A stretch of 49,551 nt of DNA from Candidatus Cloacimonadota bacterium (GTDB lineage Bacteria > Cloacimonadota > Cloacimonadia > Cloacimonadales > Cloacimonadaceae): assembly GCA_020532085.1 (NCBI GenBank), contig JAJBAV010000019.1, forward strand, positions 1 to 49,551. The letters are read 5' to 3'. The notes beneath the pieces were generated by a model. That model was not told the DNA's origin, made no database searches, and was given only the letters and a program-made list of their open reading frames with translations. Positions 8,539-16,881 of this stretch are shown here, piece after piece. The position numbers and the translations under genes were made by a program. How positions within the stretch are numbered: position 1 is the first letter of the stretch; every line of letters begins with the position of its first letter.

Positions 8539-9540
8539 TCAGGGAAAGACCAAGGATTTGACGATCAGCATGATCACAAGGCCGATCAGGATAACCAGGA
8601 GGAAGGTTCCGCAACTGGCCCAGAATCCTGTGGGTTTGTCTGCGGTCACATGTTCCTCATCCTGGTCGGAGTCGTTTTCCTCCCCGCCGCCATTTGGCCC
8701 GGAGTAGTCCTCGTAATCCGCATCGCCGGTGAAAAGTTCTTCAAAGCTGGAAGGCCGGTCACCCCGGTCTTTGGCTGTCATCCACCCCACCAGGTCCACG
8801 ATGTCGCCCGAGATGTGGGGATAGATCGCGCGGGGATCGGGAATGGGTTCGTTCACGATCTTGGTTTGCACGACGAAATCGCTGTCGGTGTCGGAGGAGA
8901 AGGGCAATTGGCCGCTGAGCATCTCGTAGAGGACCACACCGGTGGAGTAGATGTCGGAGCGGCGATCGATGTCCTTTTCGGCGCGGACCTGTTCCGGGCT
9001 CATGTAATAGATGGTCCCCATCCGTGTTCCGGTGCGGGTGAGGTGACCTTCTCCCAGCAGCCGCGCGATCCCGAAATCCATCACTTTCACGGCATCGTTG
9101 CGCTCGGGATCCACCATCACGTTGGAGGGCTTTACATCACGGTGGATGATACCTCCGGCATGGGCATGGGCGAGGGCGTCGGCCAGCTGTTCAAAGATGC
9201 GCAGGGAGCGCCTTTCGGGGATGGGCCCGGTTCGGTTGATCAGCTCGCGGAGCGTGATGCCCCTGGCGTACTCCAGCACCATGAAATAGTTACCCGCCTC
9301 TTCAAAGAAGGCGTAGAGGCTGACGATGTTCGAGTGGGTGAGTTTGGCCTGGATCCGGGCTTCAGTGCGGAAGCGTTCGGCAAACTGGGGGTCTGCGGTG
9401 AGCTGGGGATTGAGGCATTTGATGGCCACTTCGCGGTCCAGATGGATGTCCCGGGCCAGCCAAACCTCGCCCATCCCGCCTTCGCCAAGTTGGCTGATGA
9501 TCTCGTAGTTGTGAAGTGTGTAGCCTGGTTTGAGTTGCAT
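8539..9540 (-). CDS. Hanks-type Ser/Thr protein kinase with C-terminal membrane anchor
   Basis: This 333-aa eukaryotic-like kinase should be active, since all key motifs are present: glycine loop GEGGMGEV (19-26), ATP-binding Lys41, HRDVKPSN (133-140), DFG (155-157) and the SPEQ/SDIYSTG substrate lobe. The catalytic domain ends near 270. An acidic linker (about 275-300) follows, then one membrane helix (about 312-327) and almost no extracytoplasmic tail, so it lacks a visible sensor domain such as PASTA. RBS is AAGGAG. It lies 20 bases after the nucleoside phosphorylase and likely shares its transcript. It is a close paralogue in its kinase domain to the one at 44437-45888. Targets are unknown. 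Confidence 0.9.
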   Translation of the reverse strand: MQLKPGYTLHNYEIISQLGEGGMGEVWLARDIHLDREVAIKCLNPQLTADPQFAERFRTEARIQAKLTHSNIVSLYAFFEEAGNYFMVLEYARGITLRELINRTGPIPERRSLRIFEQLADALAHAHAGGIIHRDVKPSNVMVDPERNDAVKVMDFGIARLLGEGHLTRTGTRMGTIYYMSPEQVRAEKDIDRRSDIYSTGVVLYEMLSGQLPFSSDTDSDFVVQTKIVNEPIPDPRAIYPHISGDIVDLVGWMTAKDRGDRPSSFEELFTGDADYEDYSGPNGGGEENDSDQDEEHVTADKPTGFWASCGTFLLVILIGLVIMLIVKSLVFP

Positions 9541-9560
9541 AGTTGCTCCTTGATATATGC

Positions 9561-10862
9561 TCAGATGCTGTCGAGGATCAGGTCTTCCCTGGGCACGGAT
9601 TCGGGGCTGAGAGTGTAAGCCGCGCGGATGAGGCGGGCGACTTCTTCAGCCTGGGCGGGGTCGTTGGCATGGACCTCGCCGAGGGGTTCGCCGGCTTCCA
9701 GGAAATCGCCGACCTTGGGGATGAGCAGGGCTCCGGCGCCGTAGTCCAGGGTGTCGGTCAGCTTCATCCGGCCGGCTTTGATCCGCACCAGGGCGTAGCC
9801 GATGGCGCGGGCGTCGATGGCTTGCACCCAGCCGGCGGTTTCGGCCAGGATGGGGATTTTCACGGAACTGGTTCCCAGCAGGCTGTAATCCTCCAGCGCG
9901 CGGGGATCGCCGCCCTGGGCGATGATGATCTCCTCCAGCTTGGCCAGGGCCCGGCCGCCGGACACGGCAGCCTTGATCATCTCCACGGCCTGGGTTTCGC
10001 TTTGGGCCAGGCCTCCGCTCAGCAGCAGGCGGGAGGTGAGTTCGGTGGTGAGGGTGCAGGTGTCGGCCAGGGGATTGCCCTTCAGGTATTCGATCGCCTC
10101 CACCATCTCCAAGGCGTTGCCCACAGCCAGACCGAGGGGGGAGTTCATATTGGAAAAGACCACCCGGACCTTCTGGCCGAAGCTGGCGCCGGTGGAGACA
10201 AGCAGTTCCGCCAGTTCGCGGGCCCTGTCCAGATCGGGCATGAAGGCGCCGCTGCCGATCTTGAGGTCGATCACGAGGTGTTCGGCGCCCTCGGCGATCT
10301 TTTTGCTCATGATGCTGGCAGTGATGAGGCCGGGGCTTTCCACGGTGGCGGTCACGTCGCGCAGGGAGTAGATCCGCTTGTCGGCGGGCACCAGTTCCTC
10401 GGACTGGCCCACGAGGGCGCAGCCGTGTTTTTCCACCAGGGCCTTGAATTCGTCCGGGCCGTATTGGGTGCGGAATCCGGGGATGGATTCCAGCTTGTCC
10501 AGGGTTCCGCCGGTGTGGCCGAGGCCGCGTCCGGAGATCATCGGCACGCTGAGGCCCAGGGAAGCCGCGATGGGGGCGAGCATGAGGCTGATCTTGTCGC
10601 CCACGCCGCCGGTGGAATGTTTGTCCGCGACGATCAGTTCCGCGGGAAAAGCGATGGTCTGGCCGCTGCGGATGTAGCTTTGGGTGAGGGCGGCGATCTC
10701 TTCCGGGTTCAGGCCTTGGAAAAATATGGCCATCAGCAGGGCGCTCATCTGGTATTCGGGGATGGAGCCCTCCAGAAAACCGGTGATGAAGGCGGCAATA
10801 TCAGCTGGGGAAAGGGTTTTGCCTTCGCGCTTGGCGAGGATGAGTTCCACGGGATTCTGCAT
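9561..10862 (-). CDS. deoA: Thymidine / pyrimidine-nucleoside phosphorylase
   Basis: This 433-aa cytosolic enzyme performs phosphorolysis of (deoxy)thymidine and perhaps uridine to base plus (deoxy)ribose 1-phosphate, in pyrimidine salvage. The family signature SGRGLGHTGGTLDKLE (about 110-125) is intact, as are the phosphate loop KHSTGG (81-86) and Arg168, Ser183 and Lys187, which sit at the residue numbers known for bacterial pyrimidine-nucleoside phosphorylase. The length equals that family, so pdp is an equally good symbol. RBS is AAGGAA. It lies 15 bases after the phnE-like gene and 20 before the kinase, so the three form one operon whose common purpose is not obvious. Confidence 0.92.
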   Translation of the reverse strand: MQNPVELILAKREGKTLSPADIAAFITGFLEGSIPEYQMSALLMAIFFQGLNPEEIAALTQSYIRSGQTIAFPAELIVADKHSTGGVGDKISLMLAPIAASLGLSVPMISGRGLGHTGGTLDKLESIPGFRTQYGPDEFKALVEKHGCALVGQSEELVPADKRIYSLRDVTATVESPGLITASIMSKKIAEGAEHLVIDLKIGSGAFMPDLDRARELAELLVSTGASFGQKVRVVFSNMNSPLGLAVGNALEMVEAIEYLKGNPLADTCTLTTELTSRLLLSGGLAQSETQAVEMIKAAVSGGRALAKLEEIIIAQGGDPRALEDYSLLGTSSVKIPILAETAGWVQAIDARAIGYALVRIKAGRMKLTDTLDYGAGALLIPKVGDFLEAGEPLGEVHANDPAQAEEVARLIRAAYTLSPESVPREDLILDSI

Positions 10863-10877
10863 GAATGTGTTCCTTTT

Positions 10878-11858
10878 TTAGGTGGAGACCAGTTTTTCGC
10901 GGATGTAGCCGCTGAAGATGTCCATCACCCAGACCACGATGGCGATCAGCCACATGATGAGGCCCACGTTCCGCCAGGCCAGCATTTGCTGCTGCTGGTT
11001 GAGGGCGAGGCCGATCCCGCCGCCGCCCACGAAACCGACGATGGTGGCCATGCGCACATTGATGTCCCAGCGGTAGATGGTGAAAGCCAGGTAGGGGGCC
11101 AGGATCTGGGGGGTGACGGCATAGCGCCAGACCTGGAGGGTGGAGGCGCCGGTGGCCTTGATGGCCTCCACGGGGCCGGGATCGATGTTTTCGATCTGTT
11201 CGGAATAGAGCTTCACCAGCGCGGCGATGGAATGGATCCACAGCGCCAGCATGCCGGCAAAGGGCCCGATCCCCACCCAGACGCAGAAGATGATGGCCCA
11301 AACGATGGCCTCGATGGAGCGGAAAATGGTGGAAACGGTGCGGATCACGACGTAGGCGATCTTGCCCTGGGTGGAGCCGTACATGAGGTTCTTGGCGGCG
11401 AAAAAGCTGAGCAGAAAGGCGAAGGGAATGGCGAAAACCGTGGCCAGCAAAGCCAGATAGATGGTTTCCATGAGGGCGGCAAGCATCGGCATCAGTTCCC
11501 GCAGATTGGGGTTGAAGATGCCCTTGATGATGTTCTGGGCGTTGCCCGCCTGGGTGAGGAAAGCCAGCGGCTTCACCTCCACGATCACCCAGCCCACCAC
11601 GAAACTGATCAGGACGGCCAGGCCCAGCTCCGCTTGCCAAAGCTGGAACCGGGGCTTTTCCCCGGAAACGGCCACCAGCCGGCCCAAGCTTCCGGGCATT
11701 GATCCTGCCAGCAGAGCAAAGGCCACCGGCAGGCACAGCAACAGCCAGGCCGGGGCAGGCGTGGAATAGGCCCCCAAACGGAACAGCAGCCAGGCCAGGC
11801 AGCCCAGGATGTAGAGCCAGAGCAGATATTCGATCGCGCTTGCTTTGAGATACTTCAT
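10878..11858 (-). CDS. phnE: PhnE-like ABC transporter permease
   Basis: This 326-aa membrane protein has the PhnE-type permease domain (about residues 120-326), including METIYLALLATVFAIPFAFL and the EAA-type cytoplasmic loop (EAIKATGAS, about 235-243) that contacts the ATPase. Phosphonate-type systems import phosphonates, phosphite or related oxyanions. The N-terminal 100 residues add about three more helices, so it is longer than the usual 260-280 residues. No phnC ATPase or phnD binding protein is adjacent, which is unusual. The ATG at 11858 is chosen because the protein starts cleanly there (MKYLKASAIEYLLW); the ribosome site is weak. Substrate is uncertain. Confidence 0.8.
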   Translation of the reverse strand: MKYLKASAIEYLLWLYILGCLAWLLFRLGAYSTPAPAWLLLCLPVAFALLAGSMPGSLGRLVAVSGEKPRFQLWQAELGLAVLISFVVGWVIVEVKPLAFLTQAGNAQNIIKGIFNPNLRELMPMLAALMETIYLALLATVFAIPFAFLLSFFAAKNLMYGSTQGKIAYVVIRTVSTIFRSIEAIVWAIIFCVWVGIGPFAGMLALWIHSIAALVKLYSEQIENIDPGPVEAIKATGASTLQVWRYAVTPQILAPYLAFTIYRWDINVRMATIVGFVGGGGIGLALNQQQQMLAWRNVGLIMWLIAIVVWVMDIFSGYIREKLVST

Positions 11859-12008
11859 GGAGTGGTACGCTGAAAAAGGGGGCGGAAAAGTCAAGCAGTT
11901 TTTGTTCCGCCGCCCGTGAACCGGCGGCGCGCAAAAAAAGATTGACACAAAGCCAAGCCTCGCGAGCATCGCCACCTTGGCAGATATCTTCTCAGGCAAG
12001 GAGAAAGC

Positions 12009-12599
12009 ATGGAAAAGCAAAACCATCAACAGTCCGGCTCAACGGTGCTTCTGGTGGCGATCCTGGTGGCCCTGATCATCCTGATCGGACTGGCTGTGTT
12101 CTTCATTTTGAAGCAGAACAAGGAAAAGACGGCGCCCCCGCCGGCGGTGGCGGCGGCACCTGCCAGCCGGGAGATCAGCACTCCCCAGGGCTCGGCCGAA
12201 CCGATCAACGCCCAGACGGAGATTGACGAGGGCGAGATCAGGAACTTTCTGGACCGCTGGGTTACCGCTTGGTCCAACAAGGACATCAGCACCTACAGCT
12301 CCATGTACGATCCGGACAAGTTTGTGGGCTACAGCGTTTCCTCGAAGAAAGCCCGCCGGGAACTCCGCTACGAAGAGTGGATGGATGACAAGTACCAAAA
12401 ATTCTATGAGGCAGGCTACATCAGCATCGAACTGGAAAACATCATCATCAAATACATGGGCAACAATACGGTGGAAGTGAAATTCGACCAATATTACTAC
12501 ACCGAGGGATACCAGGACCAGGGCAAAAAGATCCTGCGCCTGGTGACATCGAACTACGGCTGGCGGATCATCTTTGAAGACTTCCAGCTCTACAACTGA
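12009..12599 (+). CDS. Membrane-anchored NTF2/SnoaL-like domain protein
   Basis: The 196-aa protein has one N-terminal membrane helix (about 12-34), an Ala/Pro-rich linker (about 40-70), and a C-terminal domain starting EIRNFLDRWVTAWSNKDISTYSSMY, the beginning typical of SnoaL/NTF2-like folds, ending in LVTSNYGWRIIFEDF. Such domains occur as binding or assembly modules in cell-envelope proteins and need not be enzymes. It is predicted to be anchored in the inner membrane with the domain outside. RBS is AAGGAG. It is 53 bases before the carboxypeptidase gene, so a joint envelope role is plausible but inferred. Confidence 0.75.
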   Translation: MEKQNHQQSGSTVLLVAILVALIILIGLAVFFILKQNKEKTAPPPAVAAAPASREISTPQGSAEPINAQTEIDEGEIRNFLDRWVTAWSNKDISTYSSMYDPDKFVGYSVSSKKARRELRYEEWMDDKYQKFYEAGYISIELENIIIKYMGNNTVEVKFDQYYYTEGYQDQGKKILRLVTSNYGWRIIFEDFQLYN

Positions 12600-12652
12600 G
12601 CACGGTTTCGGAGGAAGAGGTTTTCCCAAAAAGCGGGGTTCGGGGTCCAGAA

Positions 12653-13483
12653 ATGAATAGGAGCGCGGCAAACCTCATTCGGCTGGGCACGGCCCTGCTG
12701 GTGCTGGCGCTGGGGGCATGTTCCTGCCGGGCCAGGCTGGACCAGGCGTCCCTTGAAACCGGCCCGGCGGAGGCCTCCGAACAGCCGGCGAAGCAAACCG
12801 GAACTGAAGCTTCCGCGCCCACCCCAGGCGCGCCCTTTCTCGAACCCGGAAAATCCTTCCAGGGCAGGGAGATAACCGTGCACCGCTTCGCGGGCAGCGG
12901 GTCCAGGAAGATCCTCATCGTGGGCGGCATTCACGGCAACGAACCGGAAAGCGAGATCTTCGCCAGCGCTCTGGTGCAGCATCTGCGCGGTTTGGAGCCC
13001 GGCAGCCTCAGCAAAAGCCTGGTCGTGGTGCCGCTGCTCAATCCGGACGGCAGGATCGCCAATACCCGCAAGAACGCCCGCGGCGTCGATCCCAACCGCA
13101 ATTTCCCCACCCGGGACTTCAGCGTGGGTGACCCCAGGCACAAGTATTACGGCGGCGCGCAGGCGGGCTCGGAGCCCGAGACGCAATTCCTGATCGCCTT
13201 GATGGAGCGCGAAAAACCGGAGCTGCTGGTGATGCTGCACACCCCCTACGACTTCATCAACAGCGACGGCGACACCCAGGGCCTGGGGCCCGGCCTGGCC
13301 AAAACCCTGGGCATGGAGTACCACGCCTCGATGGATTATCCCACCCCCGGCTCCGTTGGCACCTACTTTGGCAAGGAACGCGGCGTGCCGGTGATCACGG
13401 TGGAGTTTCCGTCCCGGGCGGACGTCTGGGCCAGATACGGGGAAAAAATGCTGAAGTTCTTGCTGGAGGCAGGAGGGGACTGA
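12653..13483 (+). CDS. M14-family zinc carboxypeptidase lipoprotein (MpaA-like)
   Basis: The 276-aa protein has a lipoprotein signal ending LALGAC and a short variable linker to about residue 65. It resembles murein peptide amidase A and related M14 peptidases that trim peptidoglycan peptides. The zinc ligands appear as His94 and Glu97 (HGNE) and His196 (LHTPYD). Substrate-binding Arg134 (NPDGR) and Asn148-Arg149 (PNRN) are present, and the catalytic Glu251 lies in ITVEFPS. Unlike cytosolic MpaA this one would act in the envelope. The ribosome site before the ATG is poor. Function is good at family level; the exact substrate is open. Confidence 0.85.
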   Translation: MNRSAANLIRLGTALLVLALGACSCRARLDQASLETGPAEASEQPAKQTGTEASAPTPGAPFLEPGKSFQGREITVHRFAGSGSRKILIVGGIHGNEPESEIFASALVQHLRGLEPGSLSKSLVVVPLLNPDGRIANTRKNARGVDPNRNFPTRDFSVGDPRHKYYGGAQAGSEPETQFLIALMEREKPELLVMLHTPYDFINSDGDTQGLGPGLAKTLGMEYHASMDYPTPGSVGTYFGKERGVPVITVEFPSRADVWARYGEKMLKFLLEAGGD

Positions 13484-13700
13484 GCAGCGACCAAAGCCGC
13501 GACACCCACCATTGTTGGACGGGTGTCATTCCAGGGTGGGGTCTTGTTTGACTATTCCCGCCAGGCCTGGATTCCGGGGCCCCTTCCCCGGAATGACAGA
13601 AAGGTGGGGTTTTGTTTGACTATTCCCGCCAGGCTTGGATTCCATCTCTTCGCGCCGAAAGCGCTCCGTTCCGGAATGACAAAATGAAAAATTCCTTGCC
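13484..13700. repeat. Short intergenic palindromes and a 40-bp direct repeat
   Basis: A unit reading GGTGGGGTCTTGTTTGACTA then TTCCCGCCAGGCCTGGATTCC occurs at about 13535-13575 and again at about 13603-13643. It is interleaved with CATTCC...GGAATGAC palindromes of the family seen at 2900-5000. It precedes the start of the sorting-domain gene by about 60 bases. Confidence 0.75.
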
Positions 13701-13761
13701 AAGATCGGCAGGGATGATAAATGTGGTTTTTAGCCTTAAATTCCCACAAGGAGAAACGATA

Positions 13762-15189
13762 ATGAAAACCAAGCTTTCGCTTTGCAAGCGGCTGGCCGGC
13801 ACCCTGATGCTGGTGCTGATGGCCGGATTGCTTTCCGCGCAAACCCCTTTGTTTACTTTTAACGTGGATGACCTCGAAGCCACCGAACGCAACACGGTCT
13901 GGCTCTTCGATTTTGACAGCCCTTCCTTTCCCACCCATGACGGGGACTGGTACAGCTTCGGCGACACCCCGCTATATCTCGCTTATCCCTTTTTGCACTA
14001 CTACGCCGAGGACATCGTGCGCATGGGCAATCCCACCAACGAAGGCGGGCTGACCGTGATCACCTGCGGCCAGGAAAGCATTCCCTTCACCGACGACCCC
14101 AGCCAGATCGGCATCACCTTCTCACCTTTTGGGCTCATCGATCTGGACCAGGTGAATCTGGTGAATCCGGGCAATCCCTGGCAAACCCCGGGCGAATCTG
14201 GAGACATCCGCACCTATTCCGGCTCCAGCGGCTACATCACTTTTGGAGGTGAAAACAAACTCCGCATCCTGGATCTGGAATATGTGATCACCACCCCCTA
14301 TCCCACCGGACAGGAAATCCACGACTTCATTCAAACCCTTCCCTACTCCCTGCCCTACGGCTGGGGCACAACCGAAAATATCGGTCCCGGGATCTTTTAC
14401 GGCCAGACCGGCTACGGCACCGGAATTGTGGATGTGTTCAACAGCGATCCCGCCTGGGCGGCGCTGTTCGAGGACGTGGGCCATGTGGTCACCATCGAGA
14501 TGCGGAACATCGTTTCCCGCACCACCCTGAACTCCACCTACCACGATTTTGACATGCTGCTCTATGCCGGCACCGAGCCCAACGTCCCCGTGGTGTTGAG
14601 CGGCTTCACCGCCGCGGTCAACGCCGCCAACCAGCCGGTGTTGAACTGGAACACCGCCTCCGAGAACGACCTGGTCGGCTTCCGGGTGCTGGGCTCCACC
14701 GCTTCGGCCATGGCTGACGCCATCAACCTCACCCCAGTCCTGATCCCGGCCCAAAACTGCAGCTGCGGCGCTGACTACAGCTTCACCGCCTGGGAATTTG
14801 ACACTCCCGGCACCTACTGGTTCTGGCTGGAAAGCCTGGACATGGTGGGGACAAGCGACTTCTTCGGCCCCGTCTCCGTGACCGTTGGCGCCACCCAGAC
14901 CCCCGCCCTGCCGGAGCGCAGCAGCCTGGGCAGCGTCTATCCCAACCCCTTCGCCGGCGGCGCCACGGCCAGCATCCCCGTCGAGATCAAAGCCGGCGAC
15001 AGCGGCGAGCTAAGCATCTACAACCTCTCCGGCCAGCGCGTGGCCTCCTTCCCAGTGCAGCAGGGCAGCCAAACCCTCTCCTGGAATGGCCTGGACCTCA
15101 GCGGCAAAGCCTGCGCCAGCGGCATCTATTTCTACCGCCTGAGCGCCGGCAATCACCAGGAAACCAAAAAACTCATCATCCTTAAATAA
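13762..15189 (+). CDS. Secreted protein with type IX (Por) C-terminal sorting domain
   Basis: The 475-aa protein starts at the ATG preceded by AAGGAG (13749-13754); the frame is open upstream but through repeats. A signal peptide (about 1-27, ending LLSAQ) precedes a beta-rich central region of unknown family. A fibronectin-like stretch (about 275-375, VVLSGFTAAVN...NWNTASENDLVGFRV) follows, then a C-terminal domain from about 390 (SLGSVYPNPF, LSIYNLSGQRV, SGIYFYRLSAG, ending KKLIILK). That ending is the standard type A sorting signal for export by the type IX system and surface attachment. Function of the passenger is unknown. A strong terminator follows. Confidence 0.85.
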   Translation: MKTKLSLCKRLAGTLMLVLMAGLLSAQTPLFTFNVDDLEATERNTVWLFDFDSPSFPTHDGDWYSFGDTPLYLAYPFLHYYAEDIVRMGNPTNEGGLTVITCGQESIPFTDDPSQIGITFSPFGLIDLDQVNLVNPGNPWQTPGESGDIRTYSGSSGYITFGGENKLRILDLEYVITTPYPTGQEIHDFIQTLPYSLPYGWGTTENIGPGIFYGQTGYGTGIVDVFNSDPAWAALFEDVGHVVTIEMRNIVSRTTLNSTYHDFDMLLYAGTEPNVPVVLSGFTAAVNAANQPVLNWNTASENDLVGFRVLGSTASAMADAINLTPVLIPAQNCSCGADYSFTAWEFDTPGTYWFWLESLDMVGTSDFFGPVSVTVGATQTPALPERSSLGSVYPNPFAGGATASIPVEIKAGDSGELSIYNLSGQRVASFPVQQGSQTLSWNGLDLSGKACASGIYFYRLSAGNHQETKKLIILK

Positions 15190-15215
15190 TACCGTCTTCC
15201 ATTCAGATAGAAGGA

Positions 15216-15240
15216 CCCGGCCCCAGCGGCCGGGTTTTTT
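15216..15240 (+). terminator. Rho-independent terminator
   Basis: Stem CCCGGCC/GGCCGGG (15216-15222 with 15228-15234), five-base loop, then six T. It ends the sorting-domain gene. Confidence 0.85.
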
Positions 15241-15262
15241 CCTGCCATGAAAAAAGCCTCTC

Positions 15263-15402
15263 TTTCAAACTGGGTGGGTAAAGCTCGGAAGGTCGACGTC
15301 CCCGTCGACCAAAAGCCCCAGGGCTTTGCTACCTCCTACGAACCAACTGCCTGGAGAAAGCCAGCTCCTGCGGAGCTTGGTCGACGAGGACGTCGACCTT
15401 CC
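15263..15402. repeat. Junction of two inverted-repeat families
   Basis: Bases 15263-15285 match, with three changes, the terminal repeat of the 275-bp element at 49001-49275. Immediately after lies an independent inverted repeat: 15287-15312 pairs with 15377-15402 with one mismatch (begins GGAAGGTCGACGTCC) around a 64-bp centre. It is probably an insertion of one element into a remnant of another. Confidence 0.6.
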
Positions 15403-15410
15403 ATTCCTCA

Positions 15411-15445
15411 AAGAAAAAGCCCCTGCCAAAATGGGGCAGGGGCTT
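15411..15445 (-). terminator. Terminator of the 70-aa gene
   Basis: An 11-bp stem (15417-15427 with 15435-15445) carries AAGCCCCTGCC and its complement. On the minus strand it is followed by CTTTTTCTTT. It lies 24 bases after the stop codon at 15469. Confidence 0.8.
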
Positions 15446-15468
15446 CAAATGGAGATCGGATCAGCCTG

Positions 15469-15681
15469 TCAGGCTTTCTTCCAGTGGAATTCCTTTTCCA
15501 GATAGAGGTAGAAGTTTTCCCGGTTGTGGGGCTTGTAGCTGTCTCCGGCTTTGTAATCCTTGCATTTTTGCTTGATGTCGGCCAGGTTGGCGTCGGTTTT
15601 TTCGCGACCATAAACCTTGAGGATATGAGCCATTTCGTGTTCCTGTTCGCAGGCAACGAGGTTCGCGTCTTGGTTTGCCAT
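15469..15681 (-). CDS. Small hydrophilic protein, unknown function
   Basis: This 70-aa protein has a good AAGGAG site 8 bases before its ATG, an AT-rich upstream region and a strong terminator, so it looks like a real monocistronic gene. The sequence is charged and His-containing (EHEMAHILKVYG) with two Cys (near 11 and 40) and aromatic residues near the C-terminus (NFYLYLEKEFHW). There is no membrane helix or signal. I do not recognise the family. The His/Glu/Cys content could bind a metal, but that is only a suggestion. Confidence 0.65.
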   Translation of the reverse strand: MANQDANLVACEQEHEMAHILKVYGREKTDANLADIKQKCKDYKAGDSYKPHNRENFYLYLEKEFHWKKA

Positions 15682-15781
15682 GTTTTACTCCTTGTTATTA
15701 TATTGTTTGATAATATACTAATCCGCTTGGCTGGCGCTGGCAACTTTCCCGGTCATTTTGCGGCGCGGACGAGGGCTCACT

Positions 15782-16648
15782 TCACCAGGCGGTAAGTGGG
15801 ATAAGCCAGATCGATTTTTCCTCGGCGCCAAAGCGGGTGAGGATCTGTTCCCAGATCTTCTCCGCGCCGCCCCTTCTTTTTCTGATCTCGGTCAGATACC
15901 TGATCGTGAGCATTACGCCGCTGTCTTCCACGGAGGTGTAAACAATGGGCGTGATGCTGCGGTAATAGATCAGGAATTTCCTGGCTGAGGCGATTATCTC
16001 CTGCTCGGCCTCCTTGATCATGGGGCCGGAATGCTCGTCGATGATGCTTTGCAATATGGCCTTGGCTTTCTGCCAATCGCTTTCAAAGGTGATCAATACC
16101 GGGATCTCGTTCCAGATGTATTTGAAACCCATGTCGAAATTGCACAGGGCCTGCTCGAACACCTTGCCGTTGGGGATGTGGATGATCCTGCCTGTGCTCT
16201 GGTCTGCCTGCACCCAGTTGCCGATCTCCAGGATGGAAAACTGAAAGACCCGGATGTCGATCACGTCTCCGGCATGCTCACCAACCTGGATGCGGTTTCC
16301 CACCACAAAAGGCTTTCTCCACAGGATAAAGATCCAGGCCACAAAATTGACCAGGGGGTCCCTCAGGGCGATGGCGATGCCGGCGCTCAGCAAACCCAGG
16401 AAAGTCGCGGCGGATTCGAAAGCCTGAAACCAGATCCTGCCCACCACCAGGATCCCCAGGGTCACCAACACATAGCCGATCGTCTTTTTGAGGTTGTAGC
16501 GCGTTTTGGGGTCTTCCACCCGCCGGTGCGTAATGCTCACCAGCAGCCAGTGGATCAGCCAAAACAGGGCGATAACCGCCACCGAACCAAGGATCTTGCG
16601 GATCATGGGATCCTGGATGAAGGGGATCAGGTCGTTCAGTTTTTCCAT
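15782..16648 (-). CDS. MscS-family mechanosensitive channel
   Basis: The 288-aa small-conductance mechanosensitive channel relieves osmotic pressure by opening a pore in the inner membrane. Three to four helices lie in the first 115 residues. The pore helix TM3 is Gly/Ala-rich (ATFLGLLSAGIAIALRDPL, about 81-99), followed by the beta domain with FVVGNRIQVGEHAGDV and the family motif PNGKVFEQALCNF (about 158-170). The C-terminal cytosolic vestibule appears complete. No sensor extension is present, so this is the compact MscS type. It has TTGACA on the minus strand near 16714, and is monocistronic. Confidence 0.9.
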   Translation of the reverse strand: MEKLNDLIPFIQDPMIRKILGSVAVIALFWLIHWLLVSITHRRVEDPKTRYNLKKTIGYVLVTLGILVVGRIWFQAFESAATFLGLLSAGIAIALRDPLVNFVAWIFILWRKPFVVGNRIQVGEHAGDVIDIRVFQFSILEIGNWVQADQSTGRIIHIPNGKVFEQALCNFDMGFKYIWNEIPVLITFESDWQKAKAILQSIIDEHSGPMIKEAEQEIIASARKFLIYYRSITPIVYTSVEDSGVMLTIRYLTEIRKRRGGAEKIWEQILTRFGAEEKSIWLIPLTAW

Positions 16649-16881
16649 ATCTTTTCCTGCCTTGTTTTAGGCTTTGGATTCCACACTTCTCACAGAGATC
16701 ATCCCTGTCAAGATTTCTCTCACGGCCCGTCTTTGCCTGGGCTTGTATCCCGTTCTCCACTGGCTTTGGGGCCTTTTCCCGGTTTTTTTGCTTGACAGCA
16801 CCGGGGCGTGACATTTTTGGGTCATTTTATCGCATAAAATCAAGCGATCCCGCTTTTTGGGATAAAGACAAGGTGACACCG

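Noticed and set aside
9543-11702. 719-residue open frame on the plus strand
   Set aside because: It runs antisense through deoA and phnE, both of which have unmistakable motifs.
15408-15743. 111-residue frame overlapping the 70-aa gene
   Set aside because: It is in another frame on the same strand. The 70-aa frame has the ribosome site and terminator in the correct places.
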